Below are positions 8,332 through 17,130 of a stretch of DNA of 25,000 bases, in pieces (position 1 is the stretch's first letter; the number at the start of each line of letters is the position of its first letter). The stretch is from Paulinella micropora (Eukaryota; Cercozoa; Imbricatea; Euglyphida; Paulinellidae), in the NCBI GenBank assembly GCA_019918135.1, contig WBZZ01000721.1:1-25000 (forward strand). The letters run 5' to 3'. Both the position numbers and the translations under genes were made by a program. The notes under the pieces were generated by a model, which saw only the letters and a list, made by a program, of their open reading frames with translations, made no database searches and was not told the origin of the DNA.

Positions 8332-10605
8332 TCAGTCTACGACGACAACACGCTCACCTGAGCCGGTGTCTTCGTCTTGACGTCCCCCCTCCGTAGCGGT
8401 ATAAGCTTGCTGGGGGTAGTTGGAGCTGGAACTGGTGCTATAATTCCAGTATCCGTGTCCTCTGGGAGGGCGCGCTGGGGTCCGTCCTCCCCTTCCACGA
8501 AAGCCTCGTCCTCGTGGTGCCGCCCCTCTTGGTGTCCCTCGGGACCCTCGTGACGATCCTCTCGTCTCTCCTCCTCCTCTAGTCGGCGCCTTTGATCGGC
8601 CCGATGTCTCTCTCTTCTCCCTTCTCTTCATTCTGTCAAGGAAGTAAATGATGGCCTCCCGGAACTCCGCATCCGAGACCATATTCGCATTCCACCTCCC
8701 CTCCTCCAACTCCTTCTTGTACATGGCGTACATGGTCTTTTTCATGCCTTCGAGCTCTCTAAGGAAAAGATTTCGCTGCCTATCATCAAGAGAGTCGTGG
8801 CTGAAGAGGCAATTGCCTACTCCTTTCTGTGCCTCATGCTTGCACGCCATGTATGAAAAATAGCGGTAGCACGGCGTCGGCTCATCATCTCTCCCCCTCT
8901 TGAGACCTGCCGTTCGAGTTGCATGTGCTGCTTGAGCACCTCCAACCCCCTGTGTCGCGGCACTGGAGAATGACTCGGTGGCCGTGTCCAATTCGGAACA
9001 CGCGTCGAGCACCTCCTTGAACAGGTCGCCCGGCGGAGTAGCCGCTACAGTCCTCTCGTATATGTTCGTTTCTAAAAAATCCGCCGTCTTCACCGCCGTG
9101 AAGGTCGGACAGGACTGTATGATCCTTGCGAGCTTGCTCGGGTGTCGTGTACACAAAGCACTCAGGAAGTACAAAATGATAGACTTCCGGCTATAAAAGA
9201 GCCCGTACTTGGCGCTGACCTCAGTGAGGATCGCTGCCAACCTCGTGCCAATGCCCAGCCCTTCGTTCACCTCTTGAAAAATCTCAAATCCAATCAAAGT
9301 ACCAGTGCACAGGTGCTGATATCCATGAGTTTTAAAGTATTGCAAGAGGACGGCAACTGGCACCGTGCATTGCAGGTCTGAGGCTGCTCTCCTAGCCGCC
9401 ACCTCTACCGCTCTCATCGCCTTGTACTCCCCAACATCAAACCCTTGTGTGATGATTGATGGGTCCAACAAGGTGTACAACGCCTCATACTCCTGTGTTT
9501 CGTCCGTTGGATGCTGCTTCATACAAGCATCAATTCTTCTGAGCTTGTCTCGAAGGTTCGCATCCGTGTCCTTCTGACTCGCTGTCTCTGCATACAGCGT
9601 CAGAGCAGTGGCATCGGACTTTGTATATTTTTGGAAGGCCTGTATGATAGCCTGTCTGTCCTTTTTGTCATTACTGTTGACAATAACAGTGGTAGGCGCT
9701 GAGCTAGTCGCAGGGGCCGAAGGGGCTGTGTGGGCTGACGGGGCGGAGCGGCCCGAGGGAGCCATATAAGATCCAGAGGAATATTTCGGTCCCTTTGTTC
9801 CCGCCGCCTTGGCTAATGCAATCTTTGCCTCCATCTCCTTCTTTTCTTTCTCAGCCGCTAGCTCTTTGATATACAGCTCTTGGGCATGATGAAAAAAAGA
9901 CAGGATCTCAGCTGCCTTCCGAAGGAACAAGGCCTTCTCCGCCAACTCCTTCTCTCCCGCTTTATTGGTGGGGGGTGGTGCGGCCGTCCCCTCCAAGATC
10001 GTATGATCCTTCGTGAAGACCCATCTCTTCCATGCGTCATCCTTCACCAAGGCCGCATGCAGCTTCTTCATCCTCGTCACCCCTCCAGCTTCGCCTTCTA
10101 TTTCCCTCAGGGCCGGGTGAAGGTCCCTGCCAAACTGGGTGTGTTGGAGTTTACCCAGGTCCACTAACTTGGCCTCCATAAGTTTCAGAGACACATCCAT
10201 GACATTGATCTGTCCTTTTGGATTCCTGAACTTAAACTCCTTTTCCACTCTCTTTATTGAATCAATGTCCTGACCAGGATCGAGCAACCTAGCCAGTGCT
10301 CTTGTGTTCCATGGCAGCACAGTCTTTCCAGTCTGGTACTCAAAGAGTATAGCACACTCAAACACTGTCCATGAGAGGTCGAGTAGCTCCAGTAAAGACA
10401 TATTGTCCCCAAATGAGACATGTTGCACCTGTAACTGTGCACCGTCGTCTCTGCAACACACACTACACGCATTTCCGCCGGTGTCACTGGACGCTGCCGC
10501 GTCGCTTCGTGCCCTTCGGCGCCCGCCAGCACCCCCAGCGTCGCCAGAACCTGCCTCACGCACTACACACACTCTCCATCGCATCGCCAACGCCTCTACT
10601 CTCAT
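8332..10605 (-). CDS. Gag-like protein with CCCH zinc finger and RGG tail
   Basis: The open frame is 757 codons. The true start may be the ATG at 10399–10401 (MSLLELLDLSW), giving 689 residues, because the first 68 residues are Arg/Ala/Gly-rich and unlike the rest. The middle has a lysine/glutamate-rich helix (about KELAAEKEKKEMEAKIALAK) and an Ala/Ser/Pro linker. Near residues 579–603 lies a Cys-x8-Cys-x10-Cys-x3-His cluster, a CCCH-type finger in place of the CCHC knuckle common in Gag. The C-terminus is RGG-rich (RGRGFRGRGG), suggesting RNA binding. Its place directly upstream of protease and RT on the same strand is the main reason for calling it Gag; sequence recognition alone is weak. 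Confidence 0.75.
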   Translation of the reverse strand: MRVEALAMRWRVCVVREAGSGDAGGAGGRRRARSDAAASSDTGGNACSVCCRDDGAQLQVQHVSFGDNMSLLELLDLSWTVFECAILFEYQTGKTVLPWNTRALARLLDPGQDIDSIKRVEKEFKFRNPKGQINVMDVSLKLMEAKLVDLGKLQHTQFGRDLHPALREIEGEAGGVTRMKKLHAALVKDDAWKRWVFTKDHTILEGTAAPPPTNKAGEKELAEKALFLRKAAEILSFFHHAQELYIKELAAEKEKKEMEAKIALAKAAGTKGPKYSSGSYMAPSGRSAPSAHTAPSAPATSSAPTTVIVNSNDKKDRQAIIQAFQKYTKSDATALTLYAETASQKDTDANLRDKLRRIDACMKQHPTDETQEYEALYTLLDPSIITQGFDVGEYKAMRAVEVAARRAASDLQCTVPVAVLLQYFKTHGYQHLCTGTLIGFEIFQEVNEGLGIGTRLAAILTEVSAKYGLFYSRKSIILYFLSALCTRHPSKLARIIQSCPTFTAVKTADFLETNIYERTVAATPPGDLFKEVLDACSELDTATESFSSAATQGVGGAQAAHATRTAGLKRGRDDEPTPCYRYFSYMACKHEAQKGVGNCLFSHDSLDDRQRNLFLRELEGMKKTMYAMYKKELEEGRWNANMVSDAEFREAIIYFLDRMKRREKRETSGRSKAPTRGGGETRGSSRGSRGTPRGAAPRGRGFRGRGGRTPARPPRGHGYWNYSTSSSSNYPQQAYTATEGGRQDEDTGSGERVVVVD

Positions 10606-10940
10606 GCCTTATGGACTTTCAGCTGCTCCTAACAATACACATCATGAGGTACGGGTGTCCCCGAGTGGAGCCAGATCGGACGGCGTGCCGCTGAAACTCC
10701 TTCCCCCACGTGGGTATAGAAGGCGCGAACCTAGCGGTACCTATAGGGTCTTACAGACAAGTATAGTAATCCCAGCCGAAGCTGCTCAGTTAGAAATGCA
10801 ACGGTGGAGGGTGTGAATGCATGGGGCAAGGCACGGCAACGCAGCAAGGCACTGGCAAGGCATTGGGACCGACTGAAGCCCCTCTCCAACGTGCGCTCAT
10901 CATGTGTTCCAGTTAGGCAACCCCGAAGAAGCGAAGATAG
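10606..10940. other. Upstream flank of the gypsy element, no gene or LTR recognised
   Basis: The 5' LTR or leader of the − strand element should lie here. No match to the 2100–2518 flank was visible. A G/C-rich imperfect repeat of GGCAAGGCA-like units occurs at about 10826–10865. Confidence 0.35.
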
Positions 10941-11078
10941 GGAGGAGACAAAACCCAAATAGGATGAAGATAGGATTAACATGAAGCCGAAATGGAGCCG
11001 AGTTGGAACAGGTCAACTCAGCCCCATCTCGGCTCAATGTGAATCCTATCTTCAACCCATCTCGGTACTGTTTCCTCC
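10941..11078. repeat. Long imperfect inverted repeat (hairpin)
   Basis: The core arms are 10966–11005 (GAAGATAGGATTAACATGAA onward) and 11014–11053 (ending GAATCCTATCTTC). They are 40 bp each with about six mismatches by eye and an 8-base loop. The similarity extends more weakly outward to GGAGGAGACA at 10941 and TGTTTCCTCC ending at 11078. Four of the six core mismatches become G·U pairs if the − strand is transcribed. It could be a foldback element remnant or a structured RNA. Confidence 0.7.
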
Positions 11079-11380
11079 GAATGCTCACCTCAACAAGATC
11101 ACCAAACCGGAACTGGAAGCCCCCAGGCATTTACTCGGCAGGAAATTCGGCAAAAATGGGCTAACCAGGAAACCAGACCCAAACCAACAGCCAAGAAAAA
11201 CGAGCCAACCAACAATCCAACAGACAACCCCACAACCTGCCTGGCCGAACCCCTACCGAGTAAATGCCCAGTTGAGAGTTGCGCATATCCCGGTGACCGC
11301 CCTCCCCAAGCGATCACCTTCGTGGGGAGAGGCCCAACCACCTCCTCTTCCCATGGAGTGCCATCTTGTGCACCCCTCCA

Positions 11381-11381
<1 letters not shown>
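11079..11381. other. Spacer before the SINE-like array, no gene supported
   Basis: A Pro/Gln/Asn-rich open frame crosses this stretch on the + strand and runs on into the (TAA)n tract as poly-Ile. It shows no domain and is not supported as a gene. Confidence 0.4.
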
Positions 11382-11427
<46 letters not shown>

Positions 11428-11660
11428 GTGCTTCTCTGTCAATGGCTGATGCAAATCTGCACATGCGCCTCCATCGTCTCACCCGTGAGGGGAGTACGAA
11501 GAATTGACGATAGGCTCTAATGACACCCCCGCAAGGGCAGTTCCAACACTTCCAGACGGAGCGGTATGTTCAATGAAAACACTGGTGGCACCGACGGGAA
11601 TCGAACTGGCGACAGGGCCCAGATGGTAGAACTTGACCACTGGGCTATCACGGTGTGCAC
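11428..11660 (-). mobile_element. SINE-like unit A1, tRNA-derived head
   Basis: Read on the − strand, the unit starts with a tRNA-like head: an A box TAGCCCAGTGGT (+ coordinates about 11636–11647), then a B box AGTTCGATTCC (11597–11607) and GTCGGTGCCACCA, which resembles a tRNA acceptor end with CCA. A tRNA-unrelated body of about 150 bp follows and ends in a TTA tail (+ 11382–11427). This is the head–body–simple-repeat-tail plan of tRNA-derived SINEs transcribed by RNA polymerase III and mobilised by a partner LINE. The tRNA fold is degraded (poor T and D stems), so this is not a functional tRNA. A1 lacks the 35-bp internal duplication found in A2–A4. Confidence 0.8.
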
Positions 11661-11742
<82 letters not shown>

Positions 11743-11914
11743 GTGTATCTCCTGCCAATTGCTGAGCCAAAAGGCCATGTGCATCCAGTCCTCCATTCCA
11801 TAAGGAAAGTCTCCACACCAATCGGTGGAATAAAGGAAGTGACGGCATAGAACATTACTCTAGGAGCTTTATACCAATCAGCCCATGGAAAGGACCGATG
11901 GCCTATGTACTCCC

Positions 11915-11915
<1 letters not shown>
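11743..11915 (-). mobile_element. Repeat unit B1
   Basis: A 173-bp unit that on the − strand begins AGGGAGTACATAGGCC and ends GGCAGGAGATACAC before a TTA tail (+ 11661–11742). Virtually identical to B2. No clear pol III boxes were found; GGGCTGATTGGT is only loosely A-box-like. It could be the 3' part of another SINE or LINE that shares the tail type. Confidence 0.7.
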
Positions 11916-11990
<75 letters not shown>

Positions 11991-12256
11991 GTGCTTCTCT
12001 GTCAATGGCTGATGCATTTCTGCACATGCGCCTCCATCGTCTCACCCGTGAGGGGAGTACGAAGAATTGACGATAAGCTCTAATGACACCCCCGCAAGGG
12101 CAGTTCCAACACTTCCAGACGGACCGGTATGTTCAATGAAAATACTGGTCCAGACGGACCGGTATGTTCAATGAAAATACTGGTGGCACAGACGGGAATC
12201 GAACTGGCGACAGGGCCCAGATGGTAGAACTTGACCACTGGGCTATCACGGTGTCC
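11991..12256 (-). mobile_element. SINE-like unit A2 with internal 35-bp duplication
   Basis: Same head and body as A1, with the A box at + 12234–12245 and B box at 12195–12205. A 35-bp segment beginning CCAGACGGACCGGTATGTTC is present twice in tandem (12115–12149 and 12150–12184), whereas A1 has it once. A2 sits between B1 and C1, which are directly adjacent in the second array block, so A2 looks like a later insertion into the TAA tract. Confidence 0.8.
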
Positions 12257-12316
<60 letters not shown>

Positions 12317-12319
<3 letters not shown>

Positions 12320-12726
12320 ATATCTGAGGCGTACTGATACAGCTAATGGCATATCCTCAACGGACATAAGCCTCCAATACCCTTGTTCGAGATCCTCCAC
12401 CCTTCCGTGTCAGTCTCTCGCCTGATGATCGGGGCCACCGATGGAGCTCCTGAGGGCAAGACTGCACTAAGCCGAGGTTATTCCGCAGTCCCAGCAACCT
12501 CTTGCAAGACGTCACCGAATGTGCAAGTGCATACACCAAGCGCGGTTGCTAGAGCTGCCTCGAAACCCCACCCATAACAATCTGGTGTCTGCTGGGTCCT
12601 GGGCTATCAACCAGCATATGCGGAGTTTAAGATTTTTTACGCGCGCAACGACCCTCCTCCCCAGCATCTACCACCAAAGGGTTATGAGTTGGCGTCACAG
12701 TTTAACGCCTTGAGGCCATTGGGCTG
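12317..12726 (-). mobile_element. Repeat unit C1
   Basis: A 410-bp unit. On the − strand it begins CAGCCCAATGGCC (loosely A-box-like) and ends GCCTCAGATATAG before a TTA tail. No B box could be confirmed. About 98–99% identical by eye to C2. The open frames inside it are short and stop-bounded, so it is treated as a non-coding repeat. Confidence 0.7.
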
Positions 12727-12765
12727 AATAATAATGATAATAATAGTAATAATAATAACAATAAC

Positions 12766-12805
<40 letters not shown>

Positions 12806-13032
12806 GTGCTTCTCTGTCAATGGCTGATGCATTTCTGCACATGCGCCTCCATCGTCTCACCCGTGAGGGGAGTACGAAGAATTGACGATAAGCTCTAATG
12901 ACACCCCCGCAAGGGCAGTTCCAACACTTCCAGACGGGCCGGTATGTTCAATGAAAATACTGGTCCAGACGGATCGGTATGTTCAATGAAAATACTGGTG
13001 GCACCGACGGGAATCGAACTGGCGACAGGGCC
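12806..13032 (-). mobile_element. SINE-like unit A3, 5'-truncated
   Basis: Identical by eye to A4 over its length, with the 35-bp duplication at 12930–12964 and 12965–12999. On the − strand it lacks the first part of the tRNA head: it begins just after the A-box region, inside GGCCCTGTCGCCAG, and abuts the (TAA)n tract at 13033–13057. A3 plus this tract (252 bp) looks like a tandem duplicate of A4. Confidence 0.8.
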
Positions 13033-13057
13033 AATAATAATAATAATAATAATAATA

Positions 13058-13323
13058 GTGCTTCTCTGTCAATGGCTGATGCATTTCTGCACATGCGCCT
13101 CCATCGTCTCACCCGTGAGGGGAGTACGAAGAATTGACGATAAGCTCTAATGACACCCCCGCAAGGGCAGTTCCAACACTTCCAGACGGGCCGGTATGTT
13201 CAATGAAAATACTGGTCCAGACGGATCGGTATGTTCAATGAAAATACTGGTGGCACCGACGGGAATCGAACTGGCGACAGGGCCCAGATGGTAGAACTTG
13301 ACCACTGGGCTATCACGGTGTCC
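13058..13323 (-). mobile_element. SINE-like unit A4
   Basis: Full-length A unit with A and B boxes and the 35-bp duplication (13182–13216 and 13217–13251). It opens the second A-B-C block. Confidence 0.8.
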
Positions 13324-13365
<42 letters not shown>

Positions 13366-13386
13366 GTAATAATAATAATAATAATA

Positions 13387-13558
13387 GTGTATCTCCTGCC
13401 AATTGCTGAGCCAAAAGGCCATGTGCATCCAGTCCTCCATTCCATAAGGAAAGTCTCCACACCAATCGGTGGAATAAAGGAAGTGACGGCATAGAACATT
13501 ACTCTAGGAGCTTTATACCAATCAGCCCATTGAAAGGACCGATGGCCTATGTACTCCC

Positions 13559-13559
<1 letters not shown>
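13387..13559 (-). mobile_element. Repeat unit B2
   Basis: Second copy of B, with one difference from B1 seen by eye (CCCATTGAAAGG for CCCATGGAAAGG). The TAA tract to its right (13560–13598) joins directly to C2 with no A unit between. Confidence 0.7.
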
Positions 13560-13590
<31 letters not shown>

Positions 13591-13598
13591 GTAATAAT

Positions 13599-13994
13599 AC
13601 TATATCTGAGGCGTACTGATGCAGCTAATGGCATATCCTCAACGGACATAAGCCTCCAATACCCTTGTTCGAGGTCCTCCACCCCCCCGTGTCAGTCTCT
13701 CGCCTGATGATCGGGGCCACCGATGGAGCTCCTGAGGGCAAGACTGCACTAAGCCGAGGTTATTCCGCAGTCCCAGCAACCTCTTGCAAGACGTCACCGA
13801 ATGTGCAAGTGCATACACCAAGCGCGGTTGCTAGAGCTGCCTCGAAACCCCACCCATAACAATCTGGTGTCTGCTGGGTCCTGGGCAATCAACCAGCATA
13901 TGCGGAGTTTAAGATCTTTTACGCGCGCAACGACCCTCCTCCCCAGCATCTACCACCAAAGGGTTATGAGTTGGCGTCACAGTTTAACGCCTTG
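13599..13994 (-). mobile_element. Repeat unit C2, 5'-truncated
   Basis: Second copy of C. Homology to C1 stops at 13994 (AACGCCTTG). The last roughly 16 bp of C1 and the following TAA tract are missing, and unrelated sequence (TAGTGACACACCCTC) follows. The loss is at the 5' end as read on the − strand. Confidence 0.75.
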
Positions 13995-14285
13995 TAGTGA
14001 CACACCCTCGCAGGTCGTCACCTCTTCTCTTGTTATGTTACATCCCACTTGTGCTGTAGTCGGCATCCCAATCTCGACCCTTTTCAGCTTGGAGGCTTCA
14101 GCCTTTGGAAAGCTCTATTCGGTGCTATAGGAACAATGTGATTGTGAGTATGAACTGCTTGTTGCTGCTGTCCCAGAGGCATGCCATGTCGTTCCTAGCC
14201 AGATTAGCCACCCAATCAACCATAAGCCAGTCGGCAGTACAGTCTGCTGTAGCAAGGAGTCGGTCCTCTATACCGCTCTGCAAAG
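13995..14285. other. Junction between the repeat array and the decayed transposase
   Basis: No reading frame here shows a recognisable domain. A frame on + at 14105–14311 runs towards the transposase-like pseudogene and could hold its degraded N-terminus. Confidence 0.35.
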
Positions 14286-17130
14286 GTGGAGCTAGTGGAA
14301 CAACGAGCTAGTTCTCGAGTGTCAGAAGTCGCACCGTCAGCCCTTGCTTCATTCAATATGTTGAGCCCATCGAGTGGATCTGCATTCTCTTCCGGGGGCG
14401 TGTCAGATACTGAATCTAGTGCACATAGCGGCCATCATTCCAGGAAGCGATCCGGGGGCGTGTCAGATACTGAATCTAGTGCACATAGCGGCCATCATTC
14501 CAGGAAGCGACTTGATGAGACGCTAGTCGATGTTCGGCACCGTAAGACTTTGGAAAGGAGCAGCAGATACCAGGAAAAGATGCGCTCAAGTAAGAGTCTC
14601 GATGGGATGACGGATGACCAACTGATGTGCTTACTTTTCTAAGAAAGGCAAGGAGCAGTTCCCCCAAGTATCAGCGCTAGTACAGCAAGGGCAAGCGGAA
14701 GCTGCAGCTGCCAAGGCTGTCAAAGAAATTGTGCAGAGTTTTCCCTATCGATCAGCTCACAAGCAGGCTTTTTGTTGGGAAGCTTCGAGGGAAGATGACC
14801 TCAAAACAATTTCAAGAAATCTTTACTTCGATCAGCGATCGGTATGCGCGCAAAGCAGCAAAAGCTGTTCGAGATGCTGACGCCAATCTGCAGGAAGGGT
14901 AAAAATGAAGAAGCCTGACATCTTTTCATAGCAAGTGATGGCGAACGCCGAGCGAGAAAAGATCACACCGATGGAGAAGCGGATCACTGCTTCTGTTGTG
15001 AAAGAGAACTTGGCTGGGAAGTCAGGGTCTAACGCTGCATTTTGGTTTGGATCATTGGACTCCTTTTTTAATTGGTTCAGAACCACAGCCCACCCTCAAA
15101 TCTACGCGCAAATGGTGGAGGAGTCAGGGGGCTTTGAGCGCTTGGCGCACATTATGCGGGGTGGAAAGTGGAATCAGCAAAACTCAGCTGCATATCTTTG
15201 TAAGGGAGGCTGCGTCAGGCCAGGAAGCACCGATGTATGCCACCAACTATGTCCCTCGCAATCGCAAGACTGTTGATAAGATACTGAAGGAGGAGGATGT
15301 TCTGTTTCGTTGCATTACCAAAACAGTCCCTTGCAAGTGGCACGACAACTGGGACATATGGAAGGCAGAGCTATTGCGAGAGGAAGCTTTGACAGAGGAG
15401 AAGCGGAACTTGGAAAAGATCAAAAACCTCAAGGAAAAAATCAAAAAGTGCGAGAGACACGACGCGCAGTACAAGGTGCAGCGAAGGTCACTCCCAGCTT
15501 CCATTCGGCTTGTTTGTGAGACTTTTTTGCATGTGCAGCCACATCACGCGACAGATCGATCTGCTTGAACCTGGGCTTGGCGCTTGGGTAGTCTATCAGG
15601 ACTACATATCTTGGTACTCCGAAACAGGCGTGAAAGATGAATGATTTGTTGTTCACTCGCGTCACACGGCGGACGGACGGGGAGCTGCAGTATGAATACA
15701 TCCATAATATTATGAGATGTGAGCATTCCGGCGCCACGACTCGGTATATATGGGATTACCACATGCGAACGGAGGAGGAAGGAGGCAGCGGAGAGATGTC
15801 ATCTCTTCCGGGCCCGGGCATCCGCACAGGCGATGGCGGGGGCGATTTCCATAACAAAGAGTGCATCATGGCGGAATCCAAGTATTTAGTATGTCACGCA
15901 CCAGCTGATTGAATGCAGTCTGGCTGTAGGTTCTGGCAGAAGTACAACATTGAGATGCGCTCAGATATGCTGTGCGGCGGGCATGCCTGGAACGTGTGCG
16001 ACGCGGACAAAGGCATACACACTAAGGTATTTCTCACGAGTCAGCTTGAGCAGGGCCGTGGTTTCGATATCGTTGAGGATTGGCTTCTTGCAGCTGCAAA
16101 AGCAGGGTTTGAGAACCATCGGTACTACGGTCACGACAGGGACGTGATCGAAGCGTGGATCAGCAAGAACAAGGAGAATCCCCGGAAGGTTGCGACGTGG
16201 ATGTTTCAGGAGCTGCGCTCATTTGTTTACTACCGGCCAACAGATGAGGGTAAAATTTTTACGCCTGGTGTGGCCTACGGCGCGGTTCACAGCGATGTTG
16301 AGTTCCGTGACCGCATTGTGTTGGATTTACGCCAAGACAAGGATGCTAAGGAGTGCAAGCGGTGCGAGAAGTGCACCCAGAGCTTGAAGTACCCCGTACC
16401 TGCGCACAAAAAGGACGAGCGGTGCAAGTCCAAGCATCAGAGCTTGGAGGAGCCAGCCTTGGCGATACACGTGAAGTCCGGAGCGACCGATGGCATGAGC
16501 TACGAGGAAAAGTAGAGCTACTTCAACTCGGTGTCTGCTGCCAGCGGGAGAGCAAAAAGCAAGGCAAAGGGAAGGTTCACCCAAATGCTCAAGCCCGAAT
16601 GTATCGCTTTGCTGAAAGGGTTAGGGCTGTCGACGCAGGGTAAGGTGGCCGACCTTCAGCAGAGACTGGAGGACGCTATGGCGAGCCACAAGGGACGCGA
16701 CGGCGACGGCGACGGCGACGGCGGCAATACCGAAGGTGGCGCAGGCAAAAGCAGCAAAAAGAAAGCAAATAAAAAAGCAGGCCGGAAAAGGAAGCAGCCG
16801 GGCAACGCAGCGCGTGGTGGCCCTTCCTCCGGAGCGGCAGTGCGAGGCTCACGTCCCGCTGGGCGGGGCGGAGCAGCAAAGCGACAGAGGAGGGCGGCTC
16901 GGCCGGTGAATTACCAGGAGTCAGATCATGAGGAAGATCAAAAGGACAGCGACTGGGACGAGGGGGGCGCAAATTCCGAAGGAGGCGAGATCTGGCTCTG
17001 CAAACATTGCAACCATCCCAACAGCAACAACCCTCCTCCAGGCAGCGAAGATTACGTAGGCTGTGAGCTGTGCGAGCCCCCTGGCGGCTTTCCCGACAGC
17101 AGCAGCGAGGACGAAGCACTTGTCTGGTGA
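14286..17130 (+). pseudogene. Decayed transposase-like gene with SAP-like and zinc-finger-like C-terminus
   Basis: Coding sense moves through all three + frames: 14286–14642, then from 14641, 14795–14900, 14935–15190, about 15190–15555, 15556–15630 and 15637–17130. The last part has in-frame TGA (15910–15912) and TAG (16513–16515). Features resembling a DDE transposase are VVYQDYISWYSETG (a candidate first Asp at 15600–15602), GDGGGDFHNKEC (candidate second acidic site near 15844) and GGHAWNVCDADKG. A Cys-rich cluster (CKRCEKC then CKSKH) follows, then a SAP-like helix pair (LKPECIALLKGLGLST, about 16585–16680), a basic Gly/Lys/Arg tail and a C-x2-C…C-x2-C finger near the end (WLCKHCN and VGCELCEP). 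The family is not identified. Some frame changes could be introns, but at least the one near 15635 looks like a one-base shift. Confidence 0.6.
14391..14510 (+). repeat. Perfect 60-bp tandem duplication inside the pseudogene
   Basis: 14391–14450 and 14451–14510 are identical, each starting TCCGGGGGCGTGTCAGATAC. The length is a multiple of three, so it duplicates 20 residues in frame (a Ser/His-rich stretch ending HSRKR). Confidence 0.97.

Larger units (their letters stand above)
2519..10605 (-). mobile_element. Ty3/gypsy-type LTR retrotransposon coding region, slightly decayed
   Basis: The − strand carries Gag (8332–10605), a retropepsin-like ORF (6556–8256), RT plus the start of RNase H (5196–6551), the rest of RNase H and the N-terminal integrase (4202–5395), and the integrase core with a long C-terminal tail (2519–4203). 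The order protease–RT–RNase H–integrase is that of Ty3/gypsy elements, not Ty1/copia. Only two disabling lesions are apparent in pol: a frameshift near 5285 and a TAG at 4202–4204. The insertion is therefore relatively young. LTRs, primer-binding site and polypurine tract could not be recognised in the flanks by eye. Confidence 0.9.
11382..13994 (-). repeat. Mosaic array of SINE-like units A, B and C separated by (TAA)n tracts
   Basis: Eight units in the order A1 (11428–11660), B1 (11743–11915), A2 (11991–12256), C1 (12317–12726), A3 (12806–13032), A4 (13058–13323), B2 (13387–13559), C2 (13599–13994). All share one orientation: on the − strand each ends in a (TTA)n/(ATT)n tail. The (TAA)n tracts on + are at 11382–11427, 11661–11742, 11916–11990, 12257–12316, 12727–12805, 13033–13057, 13324–13386 and 13560–13598. 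The A4-B2-C2 block repeats A1-B1-C1 but lacks the A copy that sits between B1 and C1. C1/C2 differ at about six sites over 395 bp and B1/B2 at about one, by eye. Confidence 0.9.

Noticed and set aside
2100..10980. Paired LTRs around the gypsy coding region
   Set aside because: The two flanks were compared by eye and share no convincing repeat. A self-alignment of 1300–2518 against 10600–11400 would settle it.
11587..11660. Functional tRNA gene
   Set aside because: A and B boxes are present, but the D and T stems do not pair well, extra bases lie before the A box, and the sequence recurs inside longer repeat units.
11382..13600. Many open frames of poly-Ile, poly-Asn, poly-Tyr or poly-Leu flanked by short mixed peptides
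   Set aside because: They are readings of (TAA)n tracts and repeat units in all frames. The mixed ends are identical between copies because the DNA repeats, not because a protein is conserved.
11382..13994. CRISPR-like alternation of repeats and spacers
   Set aside because: The short elements are simple (TAA)n tracts of varied length and the long units are SINE-like. There are no short palindromic repeats, and the context is eukaryotic.
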